This document shows, piece after piece, positions 24,801-38,639 of a stretch of 47,838 nt of DNA. The position numbers and the translations under genes are program-made. Position 1 is the first letter of the stretch. Each line of letters begins with the position of its first letter. The notes beneath the pieces were generated by a model. The model was not told the origin of the DNA, did not search any database, and saw nothing but the letters and a program-made list of their open reading frames with translations. Source of the DNA: Chlorokybus atmophyticus (lineage: Eukaryota > Streptophyta > Chlorokybophyceae > Chlorokybales > Chlorokybaceae); NCBI GenBank assembly GCA_009103225.1, contig RHPI01001037.1, forward strand, positions 494,493 through 542,330, given 5' to 3'.

Positions 24801-26342
24801 GCAGAGATTGGCACAGGAAGTGGGAGGGAGATTCTTTTCCAAGGTTTTCATTGGGACAGCCATAAAGAGGGCTGGTACGGAGCTCTCCGTGGCAAGGCTA
24901 CAGATCTGCGTCTCAGTGGCTTCACTACTGTGTGGCTTCCACCTCCCACAGCGTCTGTCTCTGCCGAAGGTATATTACCAACATGACAAGATACACCATT
25001 GCGCATGTTGCCCGTACCACTGGCTCCAGTAGTGCGCTTGGTAGCCGGTCACCTTATGGGTGTTATCAACAATCTTGTCCTTTCTTGCAGGTTACATGCC
25101 TGTGGACTACTATGACTTAAACTCAAGGTACGGTAGCATGGATCAGCTGAAGATCCTGATTGCGGAGCTGCATGCTGCCGGCATTCAAGTACTTGGAGAC
25201 GTTGTCTTGAATCATCGCTGCGCTAGCAAGCAGGTACCTGGAAATGCGAGTTTGTAGTATTGTTTTATGACGCCACATGTGGGGACATCTGCGCCATGAG
25301 GCGTGTGCATGTGCTGTCAAGCCTAATAAGCATTCCAACCTTCCTGTGAACCACAGAACGACAAAGGGATATGGAATATCTTTGGCGGCAAATGCGCATG
25401 GGGTCCAGACGCCATCGTGTCTGATGATCCCAATTTTCACGGCAAAGGGAACAAGTCCTCTGGCGACAACTTTGCGGCTGCTCCAAATATTGATCACTCA
25501 CAAGATTTTGTGCGCAAAGATATTAAAGAGTGGCTGTGCTGGCTCCGAGATGAGATCGGGTATGATGGCTGGCGCTTGGACTATGTTCGGGGGTTCTGGG
25601 GCGGATTTGTTAAGGAGTACTTGGAAGTTTCGGATCCGTGCTTTGCGGTTGGGGAGTACTGGGACACAATGGACTACAACATGTCAGATTTGCGACACAA
25701 CCAGGACCGACATCGGCAGCAAATTATTGACTGGATCAACGCTACGGGTGGCCTCTCATCTGCATTCGACGTCACCACAAAGGGCATACTTCACGCAGCA
25801 CTGGGTGCCAGCGAGTACTGGAGGCTTGTTGACGGACAAGGCAAGCCTCCGGGCGTGTTGGGTTGGTGGCCTTCACACGCAGTGACCTTCCTTGAGAACC
25901 ACGATACAGGATCAACTCAGGTATGTGCACGCATAGTCCATTGTAGGCGAGGTGCTTATCAATGTGCTCACGCTGCTGCTTTGTTGTGCAGAACCACTGG
26001 CGTTTCCCTGACAAGAAGCTTGATGAGGGATACACTTACATTCTCACGCATCCCGGGACGCCGACGGTATTCTTTGACCACTTTTACAGCCAAGCCTTCC
26101 CTGGCATGCACAGTCTCATCCAAGAGCTAATCAACATCCGGCGCCGCAACGGCATCCACTGCCGAAGCAGTGTGGAGATCCTGTGTGCCGACCACACGTG
26201 CTACGCAGCATGCATTGACGCAAATGTCTGCATGAGGATTGGCCCTTCAGCCTGGTCACCGCCAAACAACTTGCACGGTGCAACCTGGCAACTGGTGTTG
26301 GGCGGCGGACCGCATCTGGCCGTATGGGAGCGCGCCAGGTAA
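21876..26342 (+). CDS. Coiled-coil/alpha-amylase fusion, AMY3-like (5' end incomplete)
   Basis: Starch alpha-1,4-glucan endohydrolase (GH13, plastid AMY3 type) with an unusual N-terminus. Exons: 21876-21930 (tentative; Arg/Ser-rich and transit-peptide-like), ten coiled-coil exons (22010-22171, 22266-22349, 22455-22628, 22696-22824, 22931-23041, 23139-23285, 23362-23487, 23631-23795, 23877-24020, 24106-24270), a Pro-rich linker (24482-24677), then amylase exons 24805-24969, 25091-25233, 25357-25920 and 25992-26342. At least 959 aa. The coil (about 469 aa) is rich in Ala, Glu, Gln, Lys and Arg with few prolines. The amylase domain is complete: DVVLNHR, GWRLD (nucleophile Asp), FAVGEYWD (acid/base Glu), ENHDTGS (third Asp). 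Stop is TAA at 26340; splicing a last intron would only add an Ile. Land-plant AMY3 has starch-binding modules here instead of a coil. Confidence 0.88.
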
Positions 26343-27697
26343 TTGTGTACTCTGTTAGATGCGACATGCCCATCCTCATTCCAATGTGCACTGCAAGGCG
26401 TCGCGTGCAGTTGTCATAATTCTGTATGCGACAGCGTCAAGCTGGCGCCAGCTTAAAGCTGTTGCATGTTGTGCGTCCATGAACTTATGGTTAGCTGTGC
26501 TCCTGCAGGATTTGAGCATGGCAGAGTTGATGAAGTGGGGTGTTTCGCCCGGCTGAGGTGCATGGCCGTCATTGACACTGGGCATGAACAGCATTGACTT
26601 TGTACAGCAGATTGGTTGAAGCAATATTGTAGTTGTACATGTATACGTTTTTGAACCAAGGCATTGGTAGTGTAGGTTGGCATAAACCACTATTGAGCGA
26701 ACTACTGCATCACTACAATATCAGTGGTGTTGCAACAAGGACTGGTTGGCACGCAAGTAAGCAACCATGACACGTTGCTTGGCTGCATGAATCTCCCTCC
26801 AACCTTGCCCATTGCCGCCCCTCTGCATATCAAGCACATAGACATAGTCTTTGCCCCTGCCTAATCCCATTGGCTCCTCGGCTTGTGACAGGTTTGTGCT
26901 TGGCGTTATGCAGTTCAAAAATGCTAGATTACACCGTATGACGCCATCAGAATGGTAAGCACGGGGCGTATCTACGATCTACGGCGCTAAGTGACGATAA
27001 AAGATAGATTTTAGCATCAACCCAATCGCTGTCTAGCCCTGTAGAGAGTCAAATGCGGTGAAGTAACAAGTCATTTTTAATAAGGGTCATGTTAGTGTAT
27101 TCGCAATCCACAATATTCCTTGCATACTGTGGTGCCACAAGATCTGCATGCATGCGTAACACTATAAGGGCAGCACTTTATGATACATCTACAAAACAAT
27201 GCAATCAGCGGCCAACCTTCTGCACACCAATGACAATAAGTTAGGATGCATAAGTTGACAACGTTTTTATTTCTTCTCAGGGAGTCGCCGGAAAAAATAT
27301 TGATCATTTCGTTCACATATTGAAAAATGACTTCACTTTGATATGGTAATCCAAAATAATATTGGCGGTAAGCGCATAACGTTATTCGCGCTTACATTAG
27401 CATCTGTGACATTGTCAACCTATGTGTATAGTATACATTGTAGCTAACAATGTAATTACAGAACACCAGGCATCCATAAAAGCAAGCAGGCGGGAAACTA
27501 AATGGTTACACTTGGAGTTTGTGCTTGGATTACACAACATGCGTCGAGGTGCAATATAGACTGAATGTTGTCGCTATGCCGGAAGGGGGTACGCCTTTGC
27601 CGCTAGCAAGTGACATGTGTTTTCAACGAGGGCCGGTACTAGTGTCTGCAAGTATAATATCATAAAAAAATGCCTCCGTTTAAGTTGTTGAGTCTTG

Positions 27698-27700
<3 letters not shown>

Positions 27701-27753
<53 letters not shown>
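27701..27753. repeat. (TG)n microsatellite
   Basis: About 26 uninterrupted TG units. The histidine/threonine-repeat ORFs read from it on the other strand are artefacts. Confidence 0.97.
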
Positions 27754-27758
<5 letters not shown>

Positions 27759-28509
27759 GCAATTGAGTGCAAAGTAATGTGCTAGGCTAGCACTGCTAGC
27801 AGACCACATACGCAGAAATGTATTAAAACGAAGATTTGTGTGTGCTGTGCACTTGGCCCCTTTCCGCTTGAGTTTCCGGTTTTCAACTTCTGTAGTTATT
27901 ATGCATACGGTATTGTATTCATGGTAAGGCAATATCCACTATGCCATGTGAGCAAAAGACGCGCACATGTTGAGATTTTGTATTGATGCTTTTGTTACTC
28001 ATTCAAGCCCCCACACAAGGGCCGTCGTGACAGCTATACCTAGTGGTATTTGCCTCGGGTAGCAGTGTTCAATACTGCTGCTCGAGGCATCACGGCATAG
28101 ACACAAATATTGTCTATGCGGTAATGTATTTGCATGTTGTGGGTCCGTTTTTAAGATGGTGTGCACCAGGCAATGGCAAGCATGAAGCAAGGAGCAGCAA
28201 CAATATATAGCAGTACTGGTCACATACGAGGTGGCCAGTGTAGTACATGCAACCCTAGACCCTCTTGCCCGGCAGGTGGCATGAGGAAAACACAACGCTC
28301 ATGTACATAATATGGGAAGCTATTGAATATGCGTGCGTATGGTTGTGACTACAGTGTGCAGTAGGTGCATGTGTGGTACGGTGTGATAGCAAGATGGACA
28401 AATGGCAGCGATGCTTCCATAATTGTATATGGCAATATAGGGGCCTGAAATGCAAGCAGCTATAAAGGCTCTATGGCTGCTTGTAATACATCATGAATAC
28501 AGAAGCTAA

Positions 28510-28717
28510 CCACCCAAGCTTTACTAGCTAGCTATAGGCTGAGCTATGCTAGGGGGACTGAGGCCTATGTGCGTGAAAGGGCAAGGGCGAGACTAGCTTC
28601 AAGCCAGCCACCCAAGCTTAACTAGCTAGCTATAGGCTGAGCTAGGCTAGGGGGACTGAGGCCTATGTGCGTGAAAGGGCAAGGGCCAGGGCAAGGGCGA
28701 GACTAGCTTCAAGCCAG
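28510..28717. repeat. 98-bp tandem duplication
   Basis: The block beginning CCACCCAAGCTT at 28510 recurs at 28608 with two or three substitutions, both ending GACTAGCTTCAAGCCA. The second copy carries an extra 12-base internal duplication of the AGGGCAAGGGC type. It is non-coding and appears recent. Confidence 0.9.
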
Positions 28718-28757
28718 TGGCTTGTACCTGTGCAACTCCACTCGTGTTGTACAGTAT

Positions 28758-28868
28758 ACGCATTACGACATCGGGCTTCATTGCGTCGTCGCAACTGTGT
28801 CGCGAAGCACGGTGGCGACCGGTGCTTTACACCTAAGCGTTAAATAATAATAACGCATTACGACATCG
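28758..28868. repeat. 16-bp direct repeat pair
   Basis: ACGCATTACGACATCG occurs at 28758-28773 and again exactly at 28853-28868, 95 bp apart. A hairpin (AAGCACGG with CCGGTGCTT) lies between them. Possibly the footprint of an excised or degraded element. Confidence 0.6.
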
Positions 28869-29281
28869 TACTACACTGTTATGCATATACAGTCTGTATA
28901 TGTTTACTTTACCTCGTTTAACCGTACCCACCCCGTTACCAAACGAATCCAGCAGACATTTCGACTGCTTGTAGAGCAATGCTGTATCTGCTTCAAGCAG
29001 GCTTGCAATCGGTACGGACGGTGATTCCCGTGACCACAGTGTACATCTATACTGCCGTCAGTGCAACAGCACACGGCTGACGACTTAAATATTATACTCC
29101 GTCAGCCGACATGTGACCACCTCGTAACGACGGTACTTGCCAAGTACTACCAGGTAAACTTGGCCACGCGCGTCGGTCGCGTGTCGGCACGCTAACGGAA
29201 CAGGAGCGTGCAGGACGCATGTGCTTGCAAGGCGGCTCCGGACAGTCCTCTCCGCGTTTGTCGAGAGCGAGAGATACAAAG

Positions 29282-29290
29282 AGGGAGAGA

Positions 29291-29338
<48 letters not shown>

Positions 29339-29339
29339 T
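29282..29339. repeat. (GA)n run in 5' leader of the wall-protein gene
   Basis: GA/GGGA repeats end 26 bp before the ATG at 29366. They probably lie in the 5' UTR or core promoter. GA repeats in plants can bind GAGA-type regulators, but no such link is shown here. Confidence 0.8.
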
Positions 29340-29365
29340 ACAAGGTAGGGCGCCGCCTTGTCGCC

Positions 29366-30881
29366 ATGGGGCGGTCCACGCTTAGTGCCAGCGTCCTGCT
29401 GGTGTTCGTTGCCCTGTCCGCCATCCTGCTGGCCACGCCTGCCACCGCCACCTACGCCACCATCAAGTACGCATTCAGTGCACGTTCGCAGTTCATCAGC
29501 GTTGCTTGTTCTTCACACCAACACCTCATGCTTGCGCTGCTGGAGCATATGCTAACGAGTGCGTGCCTCTTGCTTCCTGTGCCGCAGGGGCTGCGTATAC
29601 TGTGACACCTGCAACAATGGTAAGTGCATTGCAGGGTGCTTGCACATGCCTCTGGTTGTGCTCTTGCACTACATGCATGCGGTGCATGCGCTGTGGTGCT
29701 GCTTCACGAAGAGTGGTGCATTCTAACGTTTACTTTTGCTTCCCGCAGGTGTGTACAACGCCGCAGTCGACCCCAAGCTCGTCAGCGTGACGATGCTGAT
29801 CACGTGCAAGAACAAAGCGGGGGTGACCACCTCCCTGACTGTCAACACCAAGGCTGACGGCTGCTTCAGCCGCGGCTCCGTGCCCACCGTAGAGTACTAC
29901 CAGCAGCAGGGGCAGGTCTACGACTCGTGCACAATCAAGCCGTACAAGGCCAACGGCAATGCTTGCGGTTCCCTGTCAACCAAGTCCTGCGGCACGGCCT
30001 ACACCTTCGGTGCCGCCAACCCTCTTCACGTTGACACCACCGTCACAGTGAGTTGATTGTATGCCTGGCTGCTATGTTGTGTGTACTGGGTTAAACTTGG
30101 CGACTGCTCGACTTATGTGCTGACATGCATGGGTGCGCTCTGCACAGGTGCCTCAACCCAAATTCTGCTTCAAGCCTGCGACGACTCCACAGAGCTGCTT
30201 CCCCTCCCCGCCTCCGCCTCCGCCTCCGCCTCCCCCTCCGCCTCCGCCTCCCCCTCCGCCGCCACCGAGCTTCACCTTCACGGGGCCGCACCCGGAGTTG
30301 AACTACAAGCAGTCGTGCTCGCCAGGAGTGTGGAAGAATTCCGGCAAGGCTTGCAAGTGGCCTGCGCCTTACGTGTTCGGAAGCGCGGGCACGGGCACCA
30401 GCATCGTGAGCGCTTTCCAGTGCGTGGCCGGGGACACCTGCTACAAACGCTATGGGCCGAGCGGCACGAGCGTGGCTTCACAGACGCTTAGCGGGGCCGC
30501 CAACAACAATGGCGACCAGTTTCTTCGCTTTGCAGCGACAGCGCTGCTCAACGCTGCCAGGCAGACCGTCACGACCGCCAATCAGGCCCAGGGCGTGAAT
30601 CCCTACCCGTACTCCGTGGCCCAAGTCATCGCGCAGTTCAAGTCGGCCATCGACACCACTGATGAGGATGCGGCACAGTTCTTCTGGCAGTGCTCCTTTA
30701 CGGTGAGTGCCTCGGCAGCTCAGTGCTTGTGTCACACATTGCGTGTGTAAGCACAGGTGACACGCTTGCCTGCTCTGCCGCTGATTTGATCTTACTGCTC
30801 TGTGCCGTGCAGCCATCCAGCGATTCCTCGGATCCCATTCCGCAGTGCTACACCGAGTACTGTGACATTGGCAGCTGCTAA
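29366..30881 (+). CDS. Extracellular Ole e 1-like / polyproline / WKN-domain protein
   Basis: Five exons, 29366-29466, 29588-29619, 29749-30047, 30148-30702 and 30813-30881, give 351 aa. Order: signal peptide (about 1-29, ending ATPATA); a cysteine-rich domain starting GCVYCDTCNN and continuing through MLITCKN and KADGCF, which resembles the pollen Ole e 1/extensin domain; an uninterrupted polyproline hinge of about 20 residues; then a domain with QSCSPGVWKN, ACKWP, LLNAARQTV and YPYSVAQVIAQF; and a Cys-rich end (CYTEYCDIGSC). The last domain recalls the secreted CTPGYWKNH-type domain of bacterial surface proteins; I know no function for it. Hydroxyproline-rich hinges of this kind are typical of algal wall and matrix proteins. 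The polyproline, and the two-domain layout around it, recall pherophorins, but the flanking domains differ. A paralogue is cut by the right end of the window. Confidence 0.82.
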
Positions 30882-31915
30882 ACACAACCCTCTTTTTGGC
30901 TACTTGTTCGTGCAGCTGCATGAATGGCGCCGAAGAGAACTTCCAGTTGAAGGCCACGTTGCAATACTATTGTTGAGGTTGTTGGTAAATAGTTGAGAAC
31001 AACTCAGCATTGAAGTATAGTGACAGTAAAACCCTCGTCCTGTTGCATGCTGTAATCCAACCACGGTCTTAAAACCGCTGTACACCCAAGAAGCATTTCA
31101 AGATGTGGCTGAACACCGTGACTGCCACGACAACAGCTGTATTAATCCCAGTGATCGTTGGCGACGCCTGATTGCAAAAAATACAACCAGCGCTCAACTT
31201 AAAAGGAATGTGAGAACAACACCTGCTTATGTCTTGATAGTATTGCCGTTGAGGCACCTTGTGTACAAAAGCACATTCTCCTACTGAGCCATGCTGGCAA
31301 AGCCTGTGCACAGGGAAGGGGTTCCTGAAAGTGCACGTCTCTGCAAAGAATCAGTCTCACACCTTCCTATTGCATGCCAGTACAAGTACTTCCAGCAGCT
31401 CTGCACTCGCTGCAGTGCTGGCTATCGCGCATAGGTTTGTGTGTAAGGTTTGCCACCTGCAGCGTGCTTGCGAGCAGCTTGTCATGTGTCATCGTGGAAG
31501 ACAGGCACCAACGGGCTGCAAACCAGGGCTAGCAGTGACCTCAACTGCTTTGCTGAGATGCCATTGTTGCATAAGGTATGCAGTGAACAAACAACCAAGG
31601 AGTGCTGCAAACCCACAATGCATTGCAAGACAATGCCAGATATGTATGCATAGTTACAAAGTCATAGCAAGTGAGCGACAGCTACGGAAAACATACCACC
31701 CGCCACAAGAACAACCTACCCCTCCCATATATAGAGGCAATGCTTACTTAAAAAAGAGGCACACCTGTCCGACCTGCACCAAAGTGCCACAAAGGTGCAT
31801 AATCCACCAGGTAGTTCAAGCGAGTGCAAGCTGGCATGGACAATCATATGCGAGCAGCGCTTCTTGAGATGCATGGTAGGCAACAGGTGGAACAGCTCCT
31901 GCCATCGCAGCATGG
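30882..31915. other. Convergent intergenic region, nothing recognised
   Basis: About 1 kb lies between the stop of the plus-strand wall-protein gene and the stop of the minus-strand CID gene. It has stops in all frames, with the longest open stretch (31259-31867) showing no domain. It should contain both 3' UTRs. Confidence 0.5.
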
Positions 31916-34829
31916 CTAAGTCCACTTAGATGCTCGACGCCTGGGCGGGGGTGGTGGTGCGTTGGCCACCAAGTCAACTGGGCGCACATCCTGCACAAAA
32001 GCGTAGAACCTATAACATGCTGGACAATTTTTTCACTCGCACAGCTTAGTGTAGGACAACGCGTGCCGAATGCCCTTACGTCTCCATACACTGTAGACAA
32101 GCTCTGACTGCTGATCAAAACAGCGGAGCAGCATGCACCATGACAAAGGCTTTGGTACTTGAGTACAATCCACATCGTCTAAGTACTTGCATCAATCAAG
32201 TGACATGATGGTCACAACATAGCTTATATCCCCAACTTGCTGCCAGACAAGCATGGACTGCTCGCACATGCACTCAATGTGAGCTGACGCCTTGTTAAAA
32301 CCAGAAATACCTGCGACACTGGACGATGTGTTGACAACTCTGTGTGAGGTTGTAGTTGTTGCGCAGGTGCAGGCACATCTGGTTCACGCTGATCCCAGCC
32401 AGTCTTGCGCACTCGTGGCACCTCCTCTGGTTCATGTTGACGACTCCGGCCCCTGTCCTCCACATCAGAATGTTGGGATCGACGGTCTGAGTTACCTCTG
32501 TCATGCTCACCCCGGGAGTCGGATTTGCGAGGATCGACTCTATGCCTGCAAACAGTACACAGCGTCAGCATGACCACCTTTATATGCCCTTCATTTCAAG
32601 GCAGCCTAGCAATTGGTTTGTTATCACTTCACCTATCGCAGTCCCTATCTCTGCGTTCTGATTGATCAACAGCATCACGCTCCCCTCTTCCATACGGGCC
32701 GGAAGCACGCCCGCTTGAAGGGTCATGCCGTTGATCACGCCAATCATTACCATCCACATGATGCGTCGTTTTATTGTCCGTTCTATGGTCCTCTCCTCTA
32801 ACGTACGCAGATTTGGCTTGCTGCAAACCAAACATTGGCTATAACAGGTGATCAACACGCATGAACTTGCACAGCCATGAACTCCTACAGCAGGTATCAA
32901 ACTCTCAGTCACCAAAAGCACGCACAACTTCTGCACACACCTGAGGCCATCGAGGTGGGCTGGAGCGCCGATGATCCCCAGGCTGTCTTGACCAATCATG
33001 CTGCACAGATGTAGTATCTGCATGCTCCCAAGACCGCCCAGCAGGAGATGGGCGGACCTGCGTGATGCGATTGAGTGCCTAGGATGGAAGTTGACAGGCA
33101 ACGCGATACCCCATAGTAATCTGGCAAAAGAGCGCTCACTGGCTGCTGCGACCAACCAGAGCGCTGCTCTGCCACTGGTCTTGACCAATCTGGTTGAGCT
33201 ACAGCGGAAGTATCTCTGGGCGCCCATGACCGTCCCGAAGCTGTGGCTGCAGGACGACCCTATGAACGCAAGGGGTGACTCGAGAAGTAAATGGCATGGC
33301 CTTGCTGACACAGCCAGCGCATGCACAGCCAGTCCACAAAAATCACAGCTATATCAACCCACCTGTGCGCCAACTTCCATACCTCCAACAGCCTGTAAGC
33401 AATGTAGCTCAGTGATACAAACAGAGCTGGCTGGCCTAATCAAACCGCCACAACGTATGTAGGCGTACCAGTGGATCATATGGCTCATTGGCAGCCTCAT
33501 CTCTGCTTGCAGAAGGTGCGTGATGGCGTCCATTGCCATAGCTGTCATTGCTGGGATAGACTTTGCTCGCTGACCTGGCAACGATGCTTGCTCAAAAGGA
33601 GCACATCATACACTCCCTGACGGAGGCATTTTGCTGTAACCAAAGCTTACATGGGTGGAGGACCAGGTGGGGGTGGGGGTGGGGGTGGAGGACGCGGTGG
33701 CTGTTTTCGTGGTGATAACACACGCTGTTCTTGATGGTCAGCGTCAACAGGCTGTAGCCTGGCTGCCAGTTCTGAAGGGCGTTGCGCTAGGCGGATGTCA
33801 GCCAAGACTGGCACACTGGGTTTGTCAGAGTCCACAATGCGCTGCGCAGCTTGCTGACTGCTGTTGTTCTGGACTTTGGCAAATCTGGGAGATGCTGGTC
33901 TGGCAGATGCAAGCGCAGCATCCACTTCATCCAGCACTTGAGATGAAAACATGCTGCGTTGGCGCCACAGCGCCACTACCTTCTTTACTGACGGCTGTAG
34001 AGGCGACACGCTGGTAAGTATTGCTACAATACTGAGGAATGAAAACACACATGACGTCCACCGTTACATGAGGCACCCCACCAGCTCTTCTGGTTGACAG
34101 GTACCAATTGTGGCCATGGTCTTCGGCAAAGTCCTTTCAAAGCGCGGCACTGAACACATGTATGGCAATGAGTGAATGGGTTGTTCGACTCACCCCATGA
34201 ATGAAGTGTCCGAATATCATGCAACATACATTTCGAGCAAACCTAAGCACCATGGTGTGCAGCCTGCAATGCAACCGGCTAGCACAGCCTGCAAACGTAC
34301 CGTAACGATCTTTGTTCCCAAACTTCACTGGTGCAGCCTTGCAGATGGCATCAATCGTGTAAAGGCCGCAGAGCTGCCTCCCTCTCTTTTGTACGTGCTT
34401 TTCAATCAACGCAACCACATGCTTGTAGAACTGGTCGATACAAGAAGCTTAACGCAAGAACATGCAAGAAACCTGACATGTCAACAATATACGATACACA
34501 CTTGTCATTTGTCGTCCTGGCAATATACATGACGCTGAAATGAACATGTGGCTGATTGGCTACTGCTTCTCTGAACGACCACATGCATACCAGCCCCGCA
34601 TGCTGTACATCACTGCGTGCTGAACGCTACATTAGCATGCAGTTGTTTCTTCTAGACAAAACCTGAGTCACAGCTCCGGGTTGGCGTCCATGACGTAGGC
34701 TCAACCGTTCACCTGTTGATGGTGCTGCAGAGCAAACTTGACTAACTCGCTGATCTTGCTCGCGGTGGGCTTGCGCATGTCCTTGAGCAGTCCTTCAAAC
34801 TCGCTCTGGCCGGCCCATGTGGTTGCCAT
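31916..34829 (-). CDS. CTD-interacting domain (CID) RNA-processing protein with disordered Arg-rich tail
   Basis: Eleven exons on the minus strand: 34829-34713, 34421-34301, 34149-34082, 33994-33651, 33574-33469, 33392-33363, 33259-33140, 33078-32941, 32820-32633, 32545-32311 and 31990-31916. They give 513 aa, all phases matching. Residues about 6-135 form a CID fold: FEGLLKDMRKPTASKISELV, VVALIEKHV, GLYTIDAICKA, VPRFERTLP and VKKVVALWRQRSMF. This is the domain that binds phosphorylated RNA polymerase II C-terminal repeats in SCAF4/SCAF8, PCF11 and RPRD proteins. A polyproline run and a low-complexity tail rich in Arg, Asp, Ser, Gln and Pro follow, with DWSR motifs. No RNA-recognition motif or zinc finger was seen. 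Likely a nuclear factor coupling transcription with mRNA processing or termination; the subfamily is not decided. It shares a 337-bp divergent promoter with the WDR55-like gene. Confidence 0.85.
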
Positions 34830-35166
34830 TGCGGAAGCAGCGGCAGCAGCAGCAGCACACACAGAACAAGCACCCCCGTCCCGGCAACTTAACCGGCACT
34901 GGTCAAGCCGGCAGCATGAAACTCCACGACTGAGCAACCTTTACTCTACAAGCCATGCGCATGACGTAGACAGAGCGCACGCCCAGCACAAGCGCAAAGC
35001 GAACGGCCCGCCTCCTGAGCAGCTCGGCCCTCCCGCTGCCTCCACCGCGGCCGCCACTGTCCACAACACTCACCAACAAACCCTAATCTCCGATCATCGT
35101 GCTTGAGTGATCCAAGTAGGTCAGCAAGTTCAGTAAACCGGTGACGGCGGCGGTGGTGGCGCCGGC
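34830..35166. promoter_or_regulatory. Bidirectional promoter region (CID gene / WDR55-like gene)
   Basis: Only 337 bp separate the two divergent start codons, so both promoters and both 5' UTRs must fit here. The GC-rich CCGCC/GCGGC runs near 35030-35170 are consistent with a shared core. No TATA box stands out. An upstream in-frame ATG for the CID gene at 34937 would add 36 residues and shorten the gap. Confidence 0.55.
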
Positions 35167-37904
<2,738 letters not shown>

Positions 37905-38639
37905 TGCATGTTGAGCGCATGCGGAGTCTCCTATGATTGGTGTCTGTTCATGACTTGCTCATGACACAAGGCAGGTACAAGTTGCGATGCACGCAATGGC
38001 TTTCGTGCGCCTTTGTGTGCGGTGTGAGCAGTATCGACGTGTGGCTTTGTTAATTGTAGCTCAAGTGCTTGCCTATAAATAGGTCCAATGGTGATGCACT
38101 TGCATGGACACATGCAGTCTGATAGGGGCTAGCAGTGCTATGCTTATGCTCGCTAATGCTCATGACTGACACGCAGCGACTATTGCCTATTGCCAAGCTG
38201 GGCCAACTGACCTAGTAGGCTTTGCACACTGCCAAGCGACATAAAATCCAATCTTGCCACCTGAGCAACATCAACCCGAAAGAGTGGCGGGGAAGGGGGC
38301 GCATGGACAGAACTTGAACCTTTTTGTGTATTGCGTGAAATCAACATACGAGCTTATTATTTTGTAGAGCGAAGCGTTGCACAGCATACCACATACCACG
38401 TCGCGCCTGCTTACTACTTGCTGCTCCTAACCTTGCCTGCTGGGCTGATTGTGGCGAACCTTGTGCATCTTTGGTTCGTTGCTTCATATGTTGGTCACTA
38501 GCCTGTCTCACCCATCCACCATTGCATTGTATAGCAGATAAGAGCTACTAGTAAAGTGTACAACAATGGCCCCAGGCGTAATTATGCCTGCCTGCTTGCT
38601 CTACCTCATGTTATTGGTGTGATGTATGTGAAGGGTACT
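37905..38639. other. Intergenic, no gene seen
   Basis: About 0.7 kb follows the WDR55-like stop. It should include that gene's 3' UTR. I see no open frame with domain or splice support until the reverse-transcriptase-like remnant begins. Confidence 0.5.

Larger units (their letters stand above)
26343..29365. other. Gene-poor region with microsatellites and duplications
   Basis: About 3 kb between the amylase and the wall-protein gene. It holds a TG run (27701-27753), the 98-bp tandem duplication at 28510-28717, a 16-bp direct repeat at 28758-28773 and 28853-28868, and a GA run just before the next start codon. Open frames are short and lack domains or splice-phase support. Confidence 0.55.

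Noticed and set aside
27574-27932. His-Thr repeat ORFs on the minus strand
   Set aside because: They are translations of the TG microsatellite.
29366-30881. Calling this gene a pherophorin
   Set aside because: The polyproline hinge fits, but the flanking domains look Ole e 1-like and WKN-type rather than pherophorin domains.
32295-32510. Minus-strand ORF with a zinc-finger-like Cys pattern
   Set aside because: It is an alternative frame of the CID gene's exon 10, whose own frame fits both flanking splice phases.
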